A DNA stretch of 64,000 nt. Source: DAIUFH01 sp036844705. Its GTDB lineage: Bacteria > Bacillota > Clostridia > Tissierellales > Tissierellaceae. Location: the NCBI GenBank assembly GCA_036844705.1, contig DAIUFH010000002.1, positions 1 to 64,000 on the forward strand. Reading direction: 5' to 3'. Position 1 is the first letter of the stretch. Each line of letters opens with the position of its first letter. Made by a program: the position numbers and the translations under genes. Below the pieces are notes generated by a model. It was not told the DNA's origin and made no database searches. It was given only the letters and a program-made list of their open reading frames with translations. Of the stretch, positions 1 through 9,225 are shown one piece after another.

Positions 1-102
1 TTTACATTTATCCATATGTGATAAAGTATAAGATTGTTAAAAATCATATAATTAATTTAATGATAGTTATAGACCCAAACCTATAAAGAGGAAGTGATAC
101 CG

Positions 103-1359
103 ATGATAATAAATGAACATAAAATTGAAGAAACTGTAAGTTCCAAGGAAGTTAGTAGCTTGATAGATTGGTTAAGTCAGTATGGTTATGATTCCGAAGG
201 TGGAATTACCAGACTTTTATATACAAATGATTGGTTAGAAGCTCAAGAAGGTTTAAAACAATTAATTAATAGAAAAGGTTTTCACACTTATTATGATGAA
301 GTTGGAAATCTATTTGGAAGATTAGGGGGCAGTACTTTTAAGGACGAGACTATTCTCACTGGTTCCCATATAGATACTGTAGTAAATGGGGGGAAGTTTG
401 ATGGACAACTTGGCATAATTGGAGGAATTTTGGCTATAGAATATCTTAATAAAAAATTTGGAAAGCCTCTTAGAAATATTGAAGTAGTGTCAATGGCTGA
501 GGAAGAAGGAAGCAGGTTCCCATATACATTTTGGGGTTCTAGAAATATTGTTGGAACTGTAAAAAAAGAAGTAGTGGAAGACTTGATAGATATGGATGGG
601 ATTCGTTTCATTGATGCAATGAGAAATGTTGGATTTGACTTCAAAGATGAAGATAATACAGGAAGAAATGATATTAAAGCTTTTATTGAGCTTCACGTAG
701 AACAGGGTGGAGTACTTGAAATTGAACAAAAATCGATTGGTATTGTCGAGCATATAGTTGGGCAGAAGAGATTTACCATAGAAGTTACTGGACAGTCAAA
801 TCATGCGGGGACTACACCTATGGGATATAGGAGAGATGCTTTATATTGTGTGAGCAAGATGATATCGGAAATAATGGATCTTACTATTTCTTATGGAGAT
901 CCACTTGTTGCAACTGTAGGTAGTATAGAGGTGATACCAAATACAAGTAATGTAGTGCCTGGAAAGGTTGTCTTTTCATTGGATATAAGACATATTGATG
1001 AAGGTATAATGACTAAATATACAGATGAAGTAATTTCAAGACTTCAGAGCATAGCTTCAAAAATGGAGCTAAATATCAAAGTCAATAATTATATGGATTG
1101 TTTACCAATTGTAATGGACTCTAATTTGGTCAATAAAATTATAGATAGTTGTGAAAGAAAAGGACTTAATTATAAACTAATGCATAGTGGTGCAGGACAT
1201 GATTCACAAATTTTTGCAAAGACTATTCCGACAGCAATGATATTTGTACCAAGTCATGATGGTATTAGCCATAGTCCAATGGAATTTACAGAAACTAAGG
1301 ATTTGATTGAAGGGATTAAAGCATTAATAGAGACATTATATTGTTTAGCGTATAAATAG
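103..1359 (+). CDS. allC: allantoate amidohydrolase / N-carbamoyl-L-amino-acid hydrolase (M20 family)
   Basis: A 418-residue M20-family dinuclear metal amidohydrolase that removes the carbamoyl or ureido group from allantoate or an N-carbamoyl amino acid in the cytoplasm. Visible metal-site signatures are GSHIDTV (H89, D91), KFDGQLG (D100), MAEEEGSRFP (E134, E135), IELHVEQGG (H198) and the C-terminal SHSPMEF. The EEEGSRFPxTFWGS stretch is typical of allantoate amidohydrolases. A GTG at 94 is in frame, but the ribosome-binding site AGAGG at 87-91 is only 2 nt from it and 11 nt from the ATG at 103, so 103 is preferred. It heads an operon with an allantoinase-like enzyme and an NCS1 permease, which favours allantoate. 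Hydantoin-derived N-carbamoyl amino acids remain possible substrates. Confidence 0.85.
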   Translation: MIINEHKIEETVSSKEVSSLIDWLSQYGYDSEGGITRLLYTNDWLEAQEGLKQLINRKGFHTYYDEVGNLFGRLGGSTFKDETILTGSHIDTVVNGGKFDGQLGIIGGILAIEYLNKKFGKPLRNIEVVSMAEEEGSRFPYTFWGSRNIVGTVKKEVVEDLIDMDGIRFIDAMRNVGFDFKDEDNTGRNDIKAFIELHVEQGGVLEIEQKSIGIVEHIVGQKRFTIEVTGQSNHAGTTPMGYRRDALYCVSKMISEIMDLTISYGDPLVATVGSIEVIPNTSNVVPGKVVFSLDIRHIDEGIMTKYTDEVISRLQSIASKMELNIKVNNYMDCLPIVMDSNLVNKIIDSCERKGLNYKLMHSGAGHDSQIFAKTIPTAMIFVPSHDGISHSPMEFTETKDLIEGIKALIETLYCLAYK

Positions 1360-1449
1360 AAATGTATGATTGGGGGCGGTTAATAAGTATATATATTCTT
1401 TTTAAGTATTAATAGATTTTCAAATCATATAAGAAAGAGGGGGATATAG

Positions 1450-2817
1450 GTGTTTGATTTAATTGTAAAGAACGGTCAAATAGTTACTACAGAAAAAATC
1501 TTTAAAGGAAGTATTTGCATAAAGGATGATAAGATAGCTGCAATAATGTCGCCAGAAACTGATGTAGCTGCTAGTAAAATAATTGATGCTGAGGGGAAAT
1601 ATATATTTCCAGGAGCTATAGATACCCATGCTCATTTAAATGATCCTGGTTATACATGGAGAGAAGATTACGCACATGGGACGGCTGCAGCTGCTGTTGG
1701 TGGTATTACTACTATTATCGATATGCCTTTACAGAATGAGCCTGCGTTGACGGATGGAAAAATCTTTGATGACAAATATAAAGCAGTATCACATAATGCA
1801 TATGTTGATTATTGTTTCTGGGGGGGGTTAGTAGATTACAATTTTAACTCACTTCTAGAATTAGATGATAAGGGATGTGTTGCTTTTAAATCTTTCGTCG
1901 GTCCAGTATCTCCAGATTATGTTTCATTAACTATGGGTCAAGTAAAAGAAGCGTTAGAAATTTTAAAAACTATAAATGCAAGGGCAGGATTTCATTGCGA
2001 GGATTATTCTATTATTAAATGGGAAGAAGAGAGGGCCAACAGAAAAGAAGAATTAACTTGGAATGATTTTTTGAATTCTCGTCCACTTATTGCGGAATTA
2101 ATGGCTACAAAAAATGTAATTGACTTGGCTAAAGAAATAGGAGCAAAAATCCATATTTGTCATATAAGCCATCCTGAAGTTGCGAAGGTGGTCCAAGAAG
2201 CACAGCAGGAGGGCGTAGATGTTACTGGAGAGACCTGTAGTCATTATCTAACTTTTAATAGAGATGATGTAATAAAGAATGGTAGTTTATTTAAATGTGC
2301 ACCTCCATTGAGGGAAAAAGAAGCTGTTGAAGAAATGTGGAAATATGTTGACAGTGGAGTTATAAGTTGTGTTAGCTCTGACCATTCTCCTTGTTCCCTT
2401 GAGGAGAAAGATGAAAAAGTACATGGTATATTAGGAGCATGGGGTGGAATTAGCGGTATTCAAAATGTTATGCAGGTAACATTTAGTGAAGGGGTTGCTA
2501 AGAGAGGATATTCTCCGACATTATTATCACGAGTATTAAGTGAAGGACCAGCAAAAGCGTTTGGATTATATGGAAGGAAGGGAGCTATTGAGGTTGGCTT
2601 TGATGCAGATATAGTAATTTTAGATCCTAATCAAGAGTGGGAGATTACTGCTGAGTCTTTAAAGTATGTTAACAAAATTTCAGCATTTACTGGATTGAGG
2701 GGAAAAGGTTTGCCAATTTGTACTATTCTAAGAGGGGAAGTAGTAGCAGAAGAAAATAATGTAATAGGTATAAAAGGTTATGGCCAGTTAGTGAAGAAAG
2801 AAAATAGGATGGAGTGA
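1450..2817 (+). CDS. allB: allantoinase (cyclic amidohydrolase)
   Basis: A 455-residue amidohydrolase-superfamily enzyme that opens the hydantoin ring of allantoin to allantoate. The metal ligands are visible: THAH (H60, H62), a carboxylated-lysine candidate in VAFKSFVG (K147), H182, H238 in ICHISH, and D311 in SSDHSP. The stretch AAAAVGGITTIIDMPLQNEP is the usual allantoinase signature after the HxH motif. The length matches the family at about 450. The start is GTG at 1450 behind AAGAGGGGG. It lies 90 bp after the M20 hydrolase that would use its product and overlaps or abuts the permease gene, so the three genes form a pathway unit. A general hydantoinase or dihydropyrimidinase is the alternative. 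Confidence 0.85.
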   Translation: MFDLIVKNGQIVTTEKIFKGSICIKDDKIAAIMSPETDVAASKIIDAEGKYIFPGAIDTHAHLNDPGYTWREDYAHGTAAAAVGGITTIIDMPLQNEPALTDGKIFDDKYKAVSHNAYVDYCFWGGLVDYNFNSLLELDDKGCVAFKSFVGPVSPDYVSLTMGQVKEALEILKTINARAGFHCEDYSIIKWEEERANRKEELTWNDFLNSRPLIAELMATKNVIDLAKEIGAKIHICHISHPEVAKVVQEAQQEGVDVTGETCSHYLTFNRDDVIKNGSLFKCAPPLREKEAVEEMWKYVDSGVISCVSSDHSPCSLEEKDEKVHGILGAWGGISGIQNVMQVTFSEGVAKRGYSPTLLSRVLSEGPAKAFGLYGRKGAIEVGFDADIVILDPNQEWEITAESLKYVNKISAFTGLRGKGLPICTILRGEVVAEENNVIGIKGYGQLVKKENRME

Positions 2818-2822
2818 TAAAA

Positions 2823-4187
2823 GTGACCACAGCTAAGCATGATATGGTTGATTTAAATCAAGAGTATATTGAAAGTACTAAGCCAGAATTATTGCCTACT
2901 AAAGGAAGAATAATGGATAACATTTCGTATTTTGCAGCTTTTTTGGGAGGATGCGTTTCAATCGGAACATTTTCTATGGGAGCTAGTTTAATTGGAGTGT
3001 TAAACTTAACACAGGCAATTCTTGCTATGGTTATTGGATGTTCTGTTATAGCTATAGCACTTGTGCTATCAGGGGCTGCTGGACATAAATATGGAATACC
3101 TTTTACCGTCCAGGCAAGAAGTTCTTTTGGATTAGACGGTGTTAAGATTCCAGGATTTCTAAGAGGAATACCTGCAATTATTTGGTTTGGATTCCAAAGC
3201 TGGGTTGGTGCAGGTGCAATAAATGTGTGTTTAAATACTTTGATAGGATTTGATAACTTACCAATAATATTTATTCTTTTTACAGTATTACAACTTATTT
3301 TGGCCATCAATGGATTTCATGGAATCAAATGGCTAGAGAATATATCTGTATTCTTTATATTAGGAACTCTAGCTTATATGTTCTATACCGTATATACAAA
3401 ATATGGAGTAGAAGTGGCCATGACTATAACTGATATTGAAGGAACATGGGGGTTGCCATTCTGGGGTGGAACTACGGCATTTTTAGGAATTTATGCAACT
3501 ATGATATTAAATGGTTCAGACTACTCAAGAGAATTAAAAAAAGAAACTAAGCCAGCTACAACAGGAGGTATTTATTGGCTATCAATTCTTCCAGCTACAT
3601 TATTTATGGGGTTAATTGGACTTATGGTCTCTGGTGCTACAGGAAATAATGATCCAGTAGTTGTATTTTCAACTGCTATGGATAATACATTTTTGACAAT
3701 TGTTACACTTGTATTTATTGCATTTTCACAAGTTACCACAAATGTACTAAATAATATAGTTCCTCCCGTTTACGTGCTTATGAATACATTTCATCTATCC
3801 TATAAGAAAAGTGTAATTTTAGTTGGTATTTTATCTATATGTTCATTTCCATGGTTGTTAGTTAGACCTGAGTCTGCTGTTGGATTGTCAATATTCGTTC
3901 AAATATATTCAGCATTCCTTGGACCTATATTTGCAGTGCTTGTAGTAGATTATTTCATCCTTAGAAAGAGAAAATTAGATTTAAATGATTATTATAACAT
4001 AGAGGGGTCTTTTAAAGGTATAAACTGGGCTGGTATTATATCAATTATTGTTGGATCTATATTATCTTTGTTCTTTGTACAAGTGTCTTGGTATGTAAGT
4101 TTATTACCGACGGGATTAATATATTATTTCCTGATGAAAAACATGGAAAAAGCTATTCCATTTAGGAAGGGGACTATTTTAGAATAG
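2823..4187 (+). CDS. NCS1-family nucleobase/allantoin permease
   Basis: A 454-residue inner-membrane transporter of the nucleobase:cation symporter-1 family, with about 12 hydrophobic segments. The N-terminal NQEYIESTKPELLPTKGR followed by a first helix beginning MDNISYFAAFLGGCVSIG is characteristic of NCS1 proteins such as PucI and Mhp1. It probably imports allantoin or a hydantoin for the two upstream enzymes. A GTG at 2814 overlaps the allantoinase stop by 4 bp, but GGAG at 2811-2814 sits about 8 nt before the GTG at 2823, which I prefer. The exact substrate cannot be read from the sequence. Confidence 0.85.
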   Translation: MTTAKHDMVDLNQEYIESTKPELLPTKGRIMDNISYFAAFLGGCVSIGTFSMGASLIGVLNLTQAILAMVIGCSVIAIALVLSGAAGHKYGIPFTVQARSSFGLDGVKIPGFLRGIPAIIWFGFQSWVGAGAINVCLNTLIGFDNLPIIFILFTVLQLILAINGFHGIKWLENISVFFILGTLAYMFYTVYTKYGVEVAMTITDIEGTWGLPFWGGTTAFLGIYATMILNGSDYSRELKKETKPATTGGIYWLSILPATLFMGLIGLMVSGATGNNDPVVVFSTAMDNTFLTIVTLVFIAFSQVTTNVLNNIVPPVYVLMNTFHLSYKKSVILVGILSICSFPWLLVRPESAVGLSIFVQIYSAFLGPIFAVLVVDYFILRKRKLDLNDYYNIEGSFKGINWAGIISIIVGSILSLFFVQVSWYVSLLPTGLIYYFLMKNMEKAIPFRKGTILE

Positions 4188-4214
4188 CATTGTAAGATTC
4201 AATATATACTTATT

Positions 4215-4262
4215 AAACCCGAAATCCTTCGCAAGCAGTGATTATTCGGCTCATCTCAGCAT
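4215..4262. repeat. degenerate copy of the CCCGAGATTCTTC element
   Basis: AAACCCGAAATCCTTCGC followed by TCATCTCAGCATGA resembles one half of the intergenic hairpin repeat found intact near 21.7, 39.7 and 45.8 kb, but with several mismatches. It lies between the convergent allantoin and oxoproline operons. Confidence 0.5.
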
Positions 4263-4312
4263 GATATAAAAAAATTGCCTTGTATCAGTTGATTACTTCG
4301 ATAAAAATAATA

Positions 4313-4346
4313 ATAACAGGTGTTAGAAATCACTAACACCTGTTAT
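4313..4346. terminator. bidirectional terminator
   Basis: A perfect 14-bp stem, ATAACAGGTGTTAG / CTAACACCTGTTAT, with a 6-nt loop. It is followed by a T-rich tract on the plus strand and preceded by an A-rich tract that gives a U-rich tail on the minus strand. It lies between the convergent NCS1 permease and pxpC genes and can stop transcription from both sides. Confidence 0.85.
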
Positions 4347-4354
4347 CTCTTTTA

Positions 4355-5383
4355 TTATTCAATTTCTCTTACTGTAACATTGAAATTATTGCCGAACATA
4401 TTTAAACTAAACATCATATTTTTGTTAAATTCAAATCTATTATTCTTCATAAAGTTTTTTAATTCAGAAATCTTATTTTCATTTTCCTTATAGATTTCAT
4501 GAGATTCGTGAACGCTAACTTCTTTGAAATTGACTGATGAACCAGGACCCATTTGAGCAAGTATGCTTAAATCTGGGGTTAGTACAGTGGCTATCTTTGT
4601 ATATCCACCAGTAGTACCTCTGTCCGACATCAAAATAATTGGTAAACCACCGCCTGGTACCTGTACAGAACCATATACTATACCGTCAGATATTATGTCA
4701 GCACCATCCTTATGCGCTATTACAGGGCCGTCAAGTCTATACCCCATTCTATCAGCTTCGGAAGTTATTTTGTATGTTGAATTCAGAAAGGTTTCTATTC
4801 CTTCATCTGTAAAATAATCATCCTGTGGTCCCAATACAACTCTTAGAGTATATTCTTTTTCATATATAGGTATATATTTCTTTGGAGCATAGCTTCCAGT
4901 TGAAGCTAAGTTTTTTTCACCTAAAGGAAGCTCATCTCCTTTTTCAAGCTTACGTCCTTCGAAACCACCAAGTTTGCCTCTCAAATATGTGGATTTGCTC
5001 CCCATTATTTCAGGAACATTGATACCTCTGCTAAAAGCAATATAACATCTCAAACCATTAGTTACACTTGAGAAGCTTAGCTTATCTCCTTTTGCTACGG
5101 GTATACTTGTCCACAATTCAACTGGCTCTCCGTTTAATTTAGGTTTCATATCTGCTCCTGTTATGGCTATTACCTCATCACAGTCAAATTCTATTTCGGG
5201 ACCCATAAATGTAGTTTCAAGAACCGCCTCATTTTCATCATTTTCAACTAGTAAATTGGCAACTCTAAAGGAATAATTGTCCATTGCTCCGGCAACTGTT
5301 ACGCCGAACTGTTGATATCCCAATCTACCTCTATCCTGAACTGTGGTAAGAAGTCCAGGTTTTATTATTCTAATTCTATTCAT
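4355..5383 (-). CDS. pxpC: 5-oxoprolinase subunit C (biotin-dependent carboxyltransferase / KipA family)
   Basis: A 342-residue protein of the KipA/YbgK family, now known as PxpC, which with PxpA and PxpB forms the ATP-dependent 5-oxoprolinase that turns 5-oxoproline into glutamate. The N-terminal IKPGLLTTVQDRGRLGYQ..GV and the internal VPGGGLPIILMSDRGTTGGY are family hallmarks. The start ATG at 5383 overlaps the end of pxpB by 8 bp and has GGGGAGG upstream, so translation is probably coupled. The last gene of a four-gene minus-strand operon. Confidence 0.92.
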   Translation of the reverse strand: MNRIRIIKPGLLTTVQDRGRLGYQQFGVTVAGAMDNYSFRVANLLVENDENEAVLETTFMGPEIEFDCDEVIAITGADMKPKLNGEPVELWTSIPVAKGDKLSFSSVTNGLRCYIAFSRGINVPEIMGSKSTYLRGKLGGFEGRKLEKGDELPLGEKNLASTGSYAPKKYIPIYEKEYTLRVVLGPQDDYFTDEGIETFLNSTYKITSEADRMGYRLDGPVIAHKDGADIISDGIVYGSVQVPGGGLPIILMSDRGTTGGYTKIATVLTPDLSILAQMGPGSSVNFKEVSVHESHEIYKENENKISELKNFMKNNRFEFNKNMMFSLNMFGNNFNVTVREIE

Positions 5384-6122
5384 GGCTTCTTACCTCCCCG
5401 TTTATGATAATATTTACATTGTATTTTCTTTGCTCTGCTAACTTTTGTATCTCAAAGAATTCTTCTTCAGTGATATTTACAAATCTGACATAATCTCCAG
5501 CTCTTAATAATATAGGAGCTTCTCCCAATGGATCATACAGCTTAATTGGAGTTTTACCTATAAGCTGCCATCCACCAGGGCTGTCGATAGGGTATATTCC
5601 GGTTTGAGTTCCTGCAATACCTGCAGTGCCTGCTGGTATTTTTGTTCTTGGTGTTTTAAGTCTAGGAGTTGCAATTTTTTCGCTCATTCCTCCTAAATAA
5701 CCAAAACCAGGAGTAAAACCCAACATATACAATAGATAATCGGTAGAAGTATGGATTTTTATTACTTCTTCTACAGAAATTTTATTATGTTCAGCTACAA
5801 ATTCAATATCCGGACCATATTCTCCTCCATAAAGAGTGGGGATTTCAACGATTCTATAATCTCCAGCATCACCCTCGGGGATTGAAGTTTCCAATTCTTT
5901 TAAGATGCCAACCAACTCATCGTATTCAATCTCCATTGGATTATACATGATTTGAATAGACCTGTAAGTAGGTAATAATTCTGTTACTCCCTTAATATCC
6001 GATGTCTCTATTCCCTTTACTACATTTCTAATTCTTGCATTGATTTTAGGACTTATACTATTGCCAAATTCCATAAACACTGAAGAATCTCCTGCTGGTA
6101 AATACTTTGTGTTATCATACAT
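5376..6122 (-). CDS. pxpB: 5-oxoprolinase subunit B (KipI family)
   Basis: A 248-residue KipI/YbgJ-type protein, subunit B of the PxpABC 5-oxoprolinase. The segments YLLYMLGFTPGFGYLGG and IAGTQTGIYPIDSPGGWQ, followed by IGKTPIKLYDP, are the family signature. The start ATG at 6122 has GGAAGGTG upstream. It follows the NRAMP-like gene by 12 bp and overlaps pxpC. The Bacillus homologue KipI was first described as an inhibitor of the sporulation kinase KinA; operon context here supports the metabolic role. Confidence 0.92.
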   Translation of the reverse strand: MYDNTKYLPAGDSSVFMEFGNSISPKINARIRNVVKGIETSDIKGVTELLPTYRSIQIMYNPMEIEYDELVGILKELETSIPEGDAGDYRIVEIPTLYGGEYGPDIEFVAEHNKISVEEVIKIHTSTDYLLYMLGFTPGFGYLGGMSEKIATPRLKTPRTKIPAGTAGIAGTQTGIYPIDSPGGWQLIGKTPIKLYDPLGEAPILLRAGDYVRFVNITEEEFFEIQKLAEQRKYNVNIIINGEVRSHE

Positions 6123-6134
6123 TTAATCACCTTC

Positions 6135-7334
6135 CTAACTCCAGAGTGCTTTGATACCTGTTAATGATCTAACTCCTAGGATAGCAGTAATTATAACTAC
6201 TAAAATACCTGTATAAAGTAACCACTTAGGATGTTTATATTCTCCAACTATTTCCTTCTTACCTGATGCTACTAGCATAACTCCAAGTGTAATAGGAAGA
6301 ATTAAGCCATTTAACGAACCTACTATTACCAATAGTTTAGCAGGTTGTCCTATTGTTATAAATATAATAGCTGATAAAGCTATAAAAGCAATTATCCACT
6401 TATTAACATGGTCTGAAATTGTCTTTGTAAACGTCTTTAAGAATGATACAGATGTATATGCACATCCTACTATAGAAGTTAAAGCTGCTGCCCATATTAC
6501 TAATCCAAAAAACTTATATCCTAAATTTCCTGCTGCTTCTTGGAATGCTGACGCTGGAGGACTCGCTGGATCTAACTTAAATCCGGTTGTTACAACTCCT
6601 AATATTGCTAAAAATAGAAGAATTCTAACTATAGAAGCAATTCCCATACCCATTACTGCAGACTTATTTATTTGGTCCAGATTTTCCTCGCCTGATATAC
6701 CAGCATCAAGTAGTCTGTGACCGCCTGAGAATGTAATATACCCACCAACAGTACCACCTACTAAAGTAATAATCGCTAACATTGGCATTTGATCAGGTAT
6801 AAATGTTCTTTTAACAGCTTCTCCAATTGGAGGACTGGTAGTAAGCGCTACATAGCCGATAACTATAATCATTAAAGCACCTAGAACTTTAGTCAAGGTA
6901 TCCATTGCATTACCTGCATTTTTATTTAAGAATATAATGATTGCTAATATGGCAGATATTGCTGCGCCTAAAGTATAATCTATACCAAACATTACATTCA
7001 AACCTGTAGCTGCCCCACCAACATTGCCAATATTGAAAGCTAGTCCACCAAATGCAACTAAAAATGCCACAAAATAACCCAATCCAGGTAATACCTTGTT
7101 TGCTACTTCTTGTCCACGCAAACCAGATACACCTATTACTCTCCAAACATTAAGCTGAGCTATAGCTGATAGAATCAATGAAGAAAGAATTACAAATCCA
7201 AAGGTTGGGCCTAATTGTTCCGTAAATACAGCTGTTTGTGTTAAAAATCCCGGCCCTATTGCGGATGTTGCCATTAGAAAAGCCGCACCGATTAATACCG
7301 ACTTGTTGTTGTTTTTAGCTTTATCATCACTCAT
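6135..7334 (-). CDS. NRAMP-family-like membrane transporter (YcsG type)
   Basis: A 399-residue protein with about 11 hydrophobic segments related to the NRAMP/MntH fold. The first helix reads AIGPGFLTQTAVFTEQLGP. The DPGN metal-binding motif expected a few residues after GPG is replaced by TEQL, and the helix-6 MPHN-type motif appears as ITFSGGH. It therefore probably does not carry transition metals the way MntH does. It sits between pxpA and pxpB, as ycsG does in the Bacillus ycs/kip locus, so a role in 5-oxoproline or related uptake, or in supplying an ion for the enzyme, is an inference. Start ATG at 7334 behind AAAGGGGA. Confidence 0.8.
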   Translation of the reverse strand: MSDDKAKNNNKSVLIGAAFLMATSAIGPGFLTQTAVFTEQLGPTFGFVILSSLILSAIAQLNVWRVIGVSGLRGQEVANKVLPGLGYFVAFLVAFGGLAFNIGNVGGAATGLNVMFGIDYTLGAAISAILAIIIFLNKNAGNAMDTLTKVLGALMIIVIGYVALTTSPPIGEAVKRTFIPDQMPMLAIITLVGGTVGGYITFSGGHRLLDAGISGEENLDQINKSAVMGMGIASIVRILLFLAILGVVTTGFKLDPASPPASAFQEAAGNLGYKFFGLVIWAAALTSIVGCAYTSVSFLKTFTKTISDHVNKWIIAFIALSAIIFITIGQPAKLLVIVGSLNGLILPITLGVMLVASGKKEIVGEYKHPKWLLYTGILVVIITAILGVRSLTGIKALWS

Positions 7335-7351
7335 CTTATATATTCCCCTTT

Positions 7352-8125
7352 CTAAATGAAGCTGCCTATGTTTTTGACCTGAATACCATCTTTCTCAAGG
7401 CTTTCTTTAATGGTTTTAACAAAGTTTACAGCTTCGGGATTATCCCCGTGTGTACAAATGGAATCAGCCTTAATATCAACATCAGTACCATCTATTGCTG
7501 TAACCTTACCTTCTTTAATCATTCTTTTAATTCTTTGAATAGCTAAATCCTTGTCATGAATCATAGAGCCAGGAAGTTTTCTACTAACTAATGTTCCATC
7601 AACATTATAAGCTCTGTCAGCAAATACCTCATGAGCAACTCTTAACCCTTTTTCCTCTCCACGTTTGAGTATATAACTACCGCTTAATGCCATTAAAATA
7701 ATATCCCGACCATATGTATCTGCAATAGCATCTACAATAGCATCGGCTAATTCAGGCTTAATACATGCAGTGTTATAAAATGCACCGTGAAGTTTAATGT
7801 GTTGTAGTTTGATACCGTTTGCCTTTGCAAAAGCATCAAGCGCACCTACCTGGTATAGCATATATGCTTTTGCTTCAGCTGGGGTAATATCAATCTTTCG
7901 TCTCCCAAATCCCATTAAGTCAGGATATCCAGGATGTGCTCCAACAGCAACACCATTTTTTACAGCTTCTGATACAGTTTTGTTCATGATTAAAGGGTCG
8001 CCGGCATGCCAACCACAAGCAATATTGGATGAAGTCACATATTTCATTACGTCACTATCCATACCTAAAGTATAAGCACCGAAGCTTTCCCCTAAATCTG
8101 AATTCAAATCTACAAATTTTGCCAC
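7352..8125 (-). CDS. pxpA: 5-oxoprolinase subunit A (LamB/YcsF family)
   Basis: A 257-residue LamB/YcsF-family protein, subunit A of 5-oxoprolinase. VDLNSDLGESFG at the N terminus, SSNIACGWHAGDP, and VGAHPGYPDLMGFGRR are diagnostic. An in-frame TTG lies at 8143, but GGAGGTG at about 8133-8139 is 7 nt before the GTG at 8125, which is the natural start. It is the first gene of the operon pxpA, NRAMP-like, pxpB, pxpC, and transcription starts in the 200-bp divergent region shared with deoD. Confidence 0.93.
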   Translation of the reverse strand: MAKFVDLNSDLGESFGAYTLGMDSDVMKYVTSSNIACGWHAGDPLIMNKTVSEAVKNGVAVGAHPGYPDLMGFGRRKIDITPAEAKAYMLYQVGALDAFAKANGIKLQHIKLHGAFYNTACIKPELADAIVDAIADTYGRDIILMALSGSYILKRGEEKGLRVAHEVFADRAYNVDGTLVSRKLPGSMIHDKDLAIQRIKRMIKEGKVTAIDGTDVDIKADSICTHGDNPEAVNFVKTIKESLEKDGIQVKNIGSFI

Positions 8126-8327
8126 AACCAAACACCTCCGCAATATATTAGTCCTTTATAGGGCATAGTTTATATATACTACATTATATATAAAAAATCC
8201 TTTTTTTTTTGAAAATTAGTGATGAAATTTTGAACTCATAAATATTCCATCAGAGAATAGTGATTTATAGCAAAAAGTAGGGTATAATTAATTGATATAT
8301 TATACATTGAGAAAAGGAGTGGTTTAA

Positions 8328-9029
8328 TTGTCGACACCGCACATCAATGCAGCTAAAGGCGATATTGCTGAAACTATATTGTTGCCGGGAGATCCCTTAA
8401 GAGCTAAATTTATAGCTGATAATTTTTTAGAAAATGTAGTTCAATTTAATACAATAAGAAATATTTTTGGATATACTGGTAGTTATAAAGGAAAAAGGAT
8501 TTCGGTAATGGGTACAGGAATGGGTATTCCTTCGATTGGAATATATTCATATGAATTGATACATTTTTATGGAGTAAAAAACCTAATACGAATAGGTTCA
8601 TGTGGAGCTTTACAAAAAGACTTAAAGCTATATGATGTAATATTGGGAATTGGTGCAAGTACAAACTCTAACTACGCCAAACAATATAATTTACCTGGAA
8701 CTTATTCGGCTACTGCCTCATGGAAGCTATTGTATAAGGCAAAACAAGTTGCAGATCAAAAAGATATCCATGTAACGGTAGGAAATATTTTATCCAGTGA
8801 TACATTCTATTCAGCAGATAGTACTGATTCTAAAAGATGGGCTGATATAGGAATACTTGCTGTTGAAATGGAAGCCTATGCCTTATATTGTAATGCAGCA
8901 GCAGCCGGTGTAAATGCACTTTGTATCCTTACAGTTTCAGATTCCATAGTAAATAAGGAAGAAACTACAGCAGAGGAAAGAGAAAAAAGTTTTACAAAGA
9001 TGATGGAAATAGCTCTTGAATTAGCTTAA
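8328..9029 (+). CDS. deoD: purine-nucleoside phosphorylase, DeoD type
   Basis: A 233-residue cytosolic hexameric-type phosphorylase that splits purine (deoxy)nucleosides with phosphate for salvage. STPHINAAKGDIAETILLPG at the N terminus (phosphate and partner-subunit contacts), GTGMGIPSIGIYSYEL, and AVEMEAYALYCNAA (E in the nucleoside site) are family motifs. The start is TTG at 8328 with AAGGAG eight nt upstream. A TATAAT at 8283-8288 may be its -10 box, with only a weak -35. It stands alone, divergent from pxpA and closed by a terminator. Confidence 0.93.
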   Translation: MSTPHINAAKGDIAETILLPGDPLRAKFIADNFLENVVQFNTIRNIFGYTGSYKGKRISVMGTGMGIPSIGIYSYELIHFYGVKNLIRIGSCGALQKDLKLYDVILGIGASTNSNYAKQYNLPGTYSATASWKLLYKAKQVADQKDIHVTVGNILSSDTFYSADSTDSKRWADIGILAVEMEAYALYCNAAAAGVNALCILTVSDSIVNKEETTAEEREKSFTKMMEIALELA

Positions 9030-9044
9030 TATATTAGAAATTAG

Positions 9045-9075
9045 AAAAAGTGACATATTAATTAGTCACTTTTTT
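9045..9075 (+). terminator. rho-independent terminator of deoD
   Basis: Stem AAAAAGTGAC / GTCACTTTTT with a 10-nt AT loop and a T run, 15 bp after the deoD stop. Confidence 0.8.
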
Positions 9076-9225
9076 CTTTTGAAGATAATAATTTTTAGTC
9101 AAGTATAATAAGCGACTAAAAGATGCAACCTAACAATGAAATGACAAATCATGTATATCAGATTGAGACGGACAATATGATAATTTCTATATTTAGGTTT
9201 TAAAAAATTTGTTAGGAGGATAAAG

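Noticed and set aside
291..644. 117-codon minus-strand frame opposite the M20 hydrolase
   Set aside because: It overlaps a clearly coding gene, has no RBS, and encodes low-complexity sequence; like the other long antisense frames (for example 3310-2858, 51227-51847 and 45518-45024), it is a shadow of codon usage.
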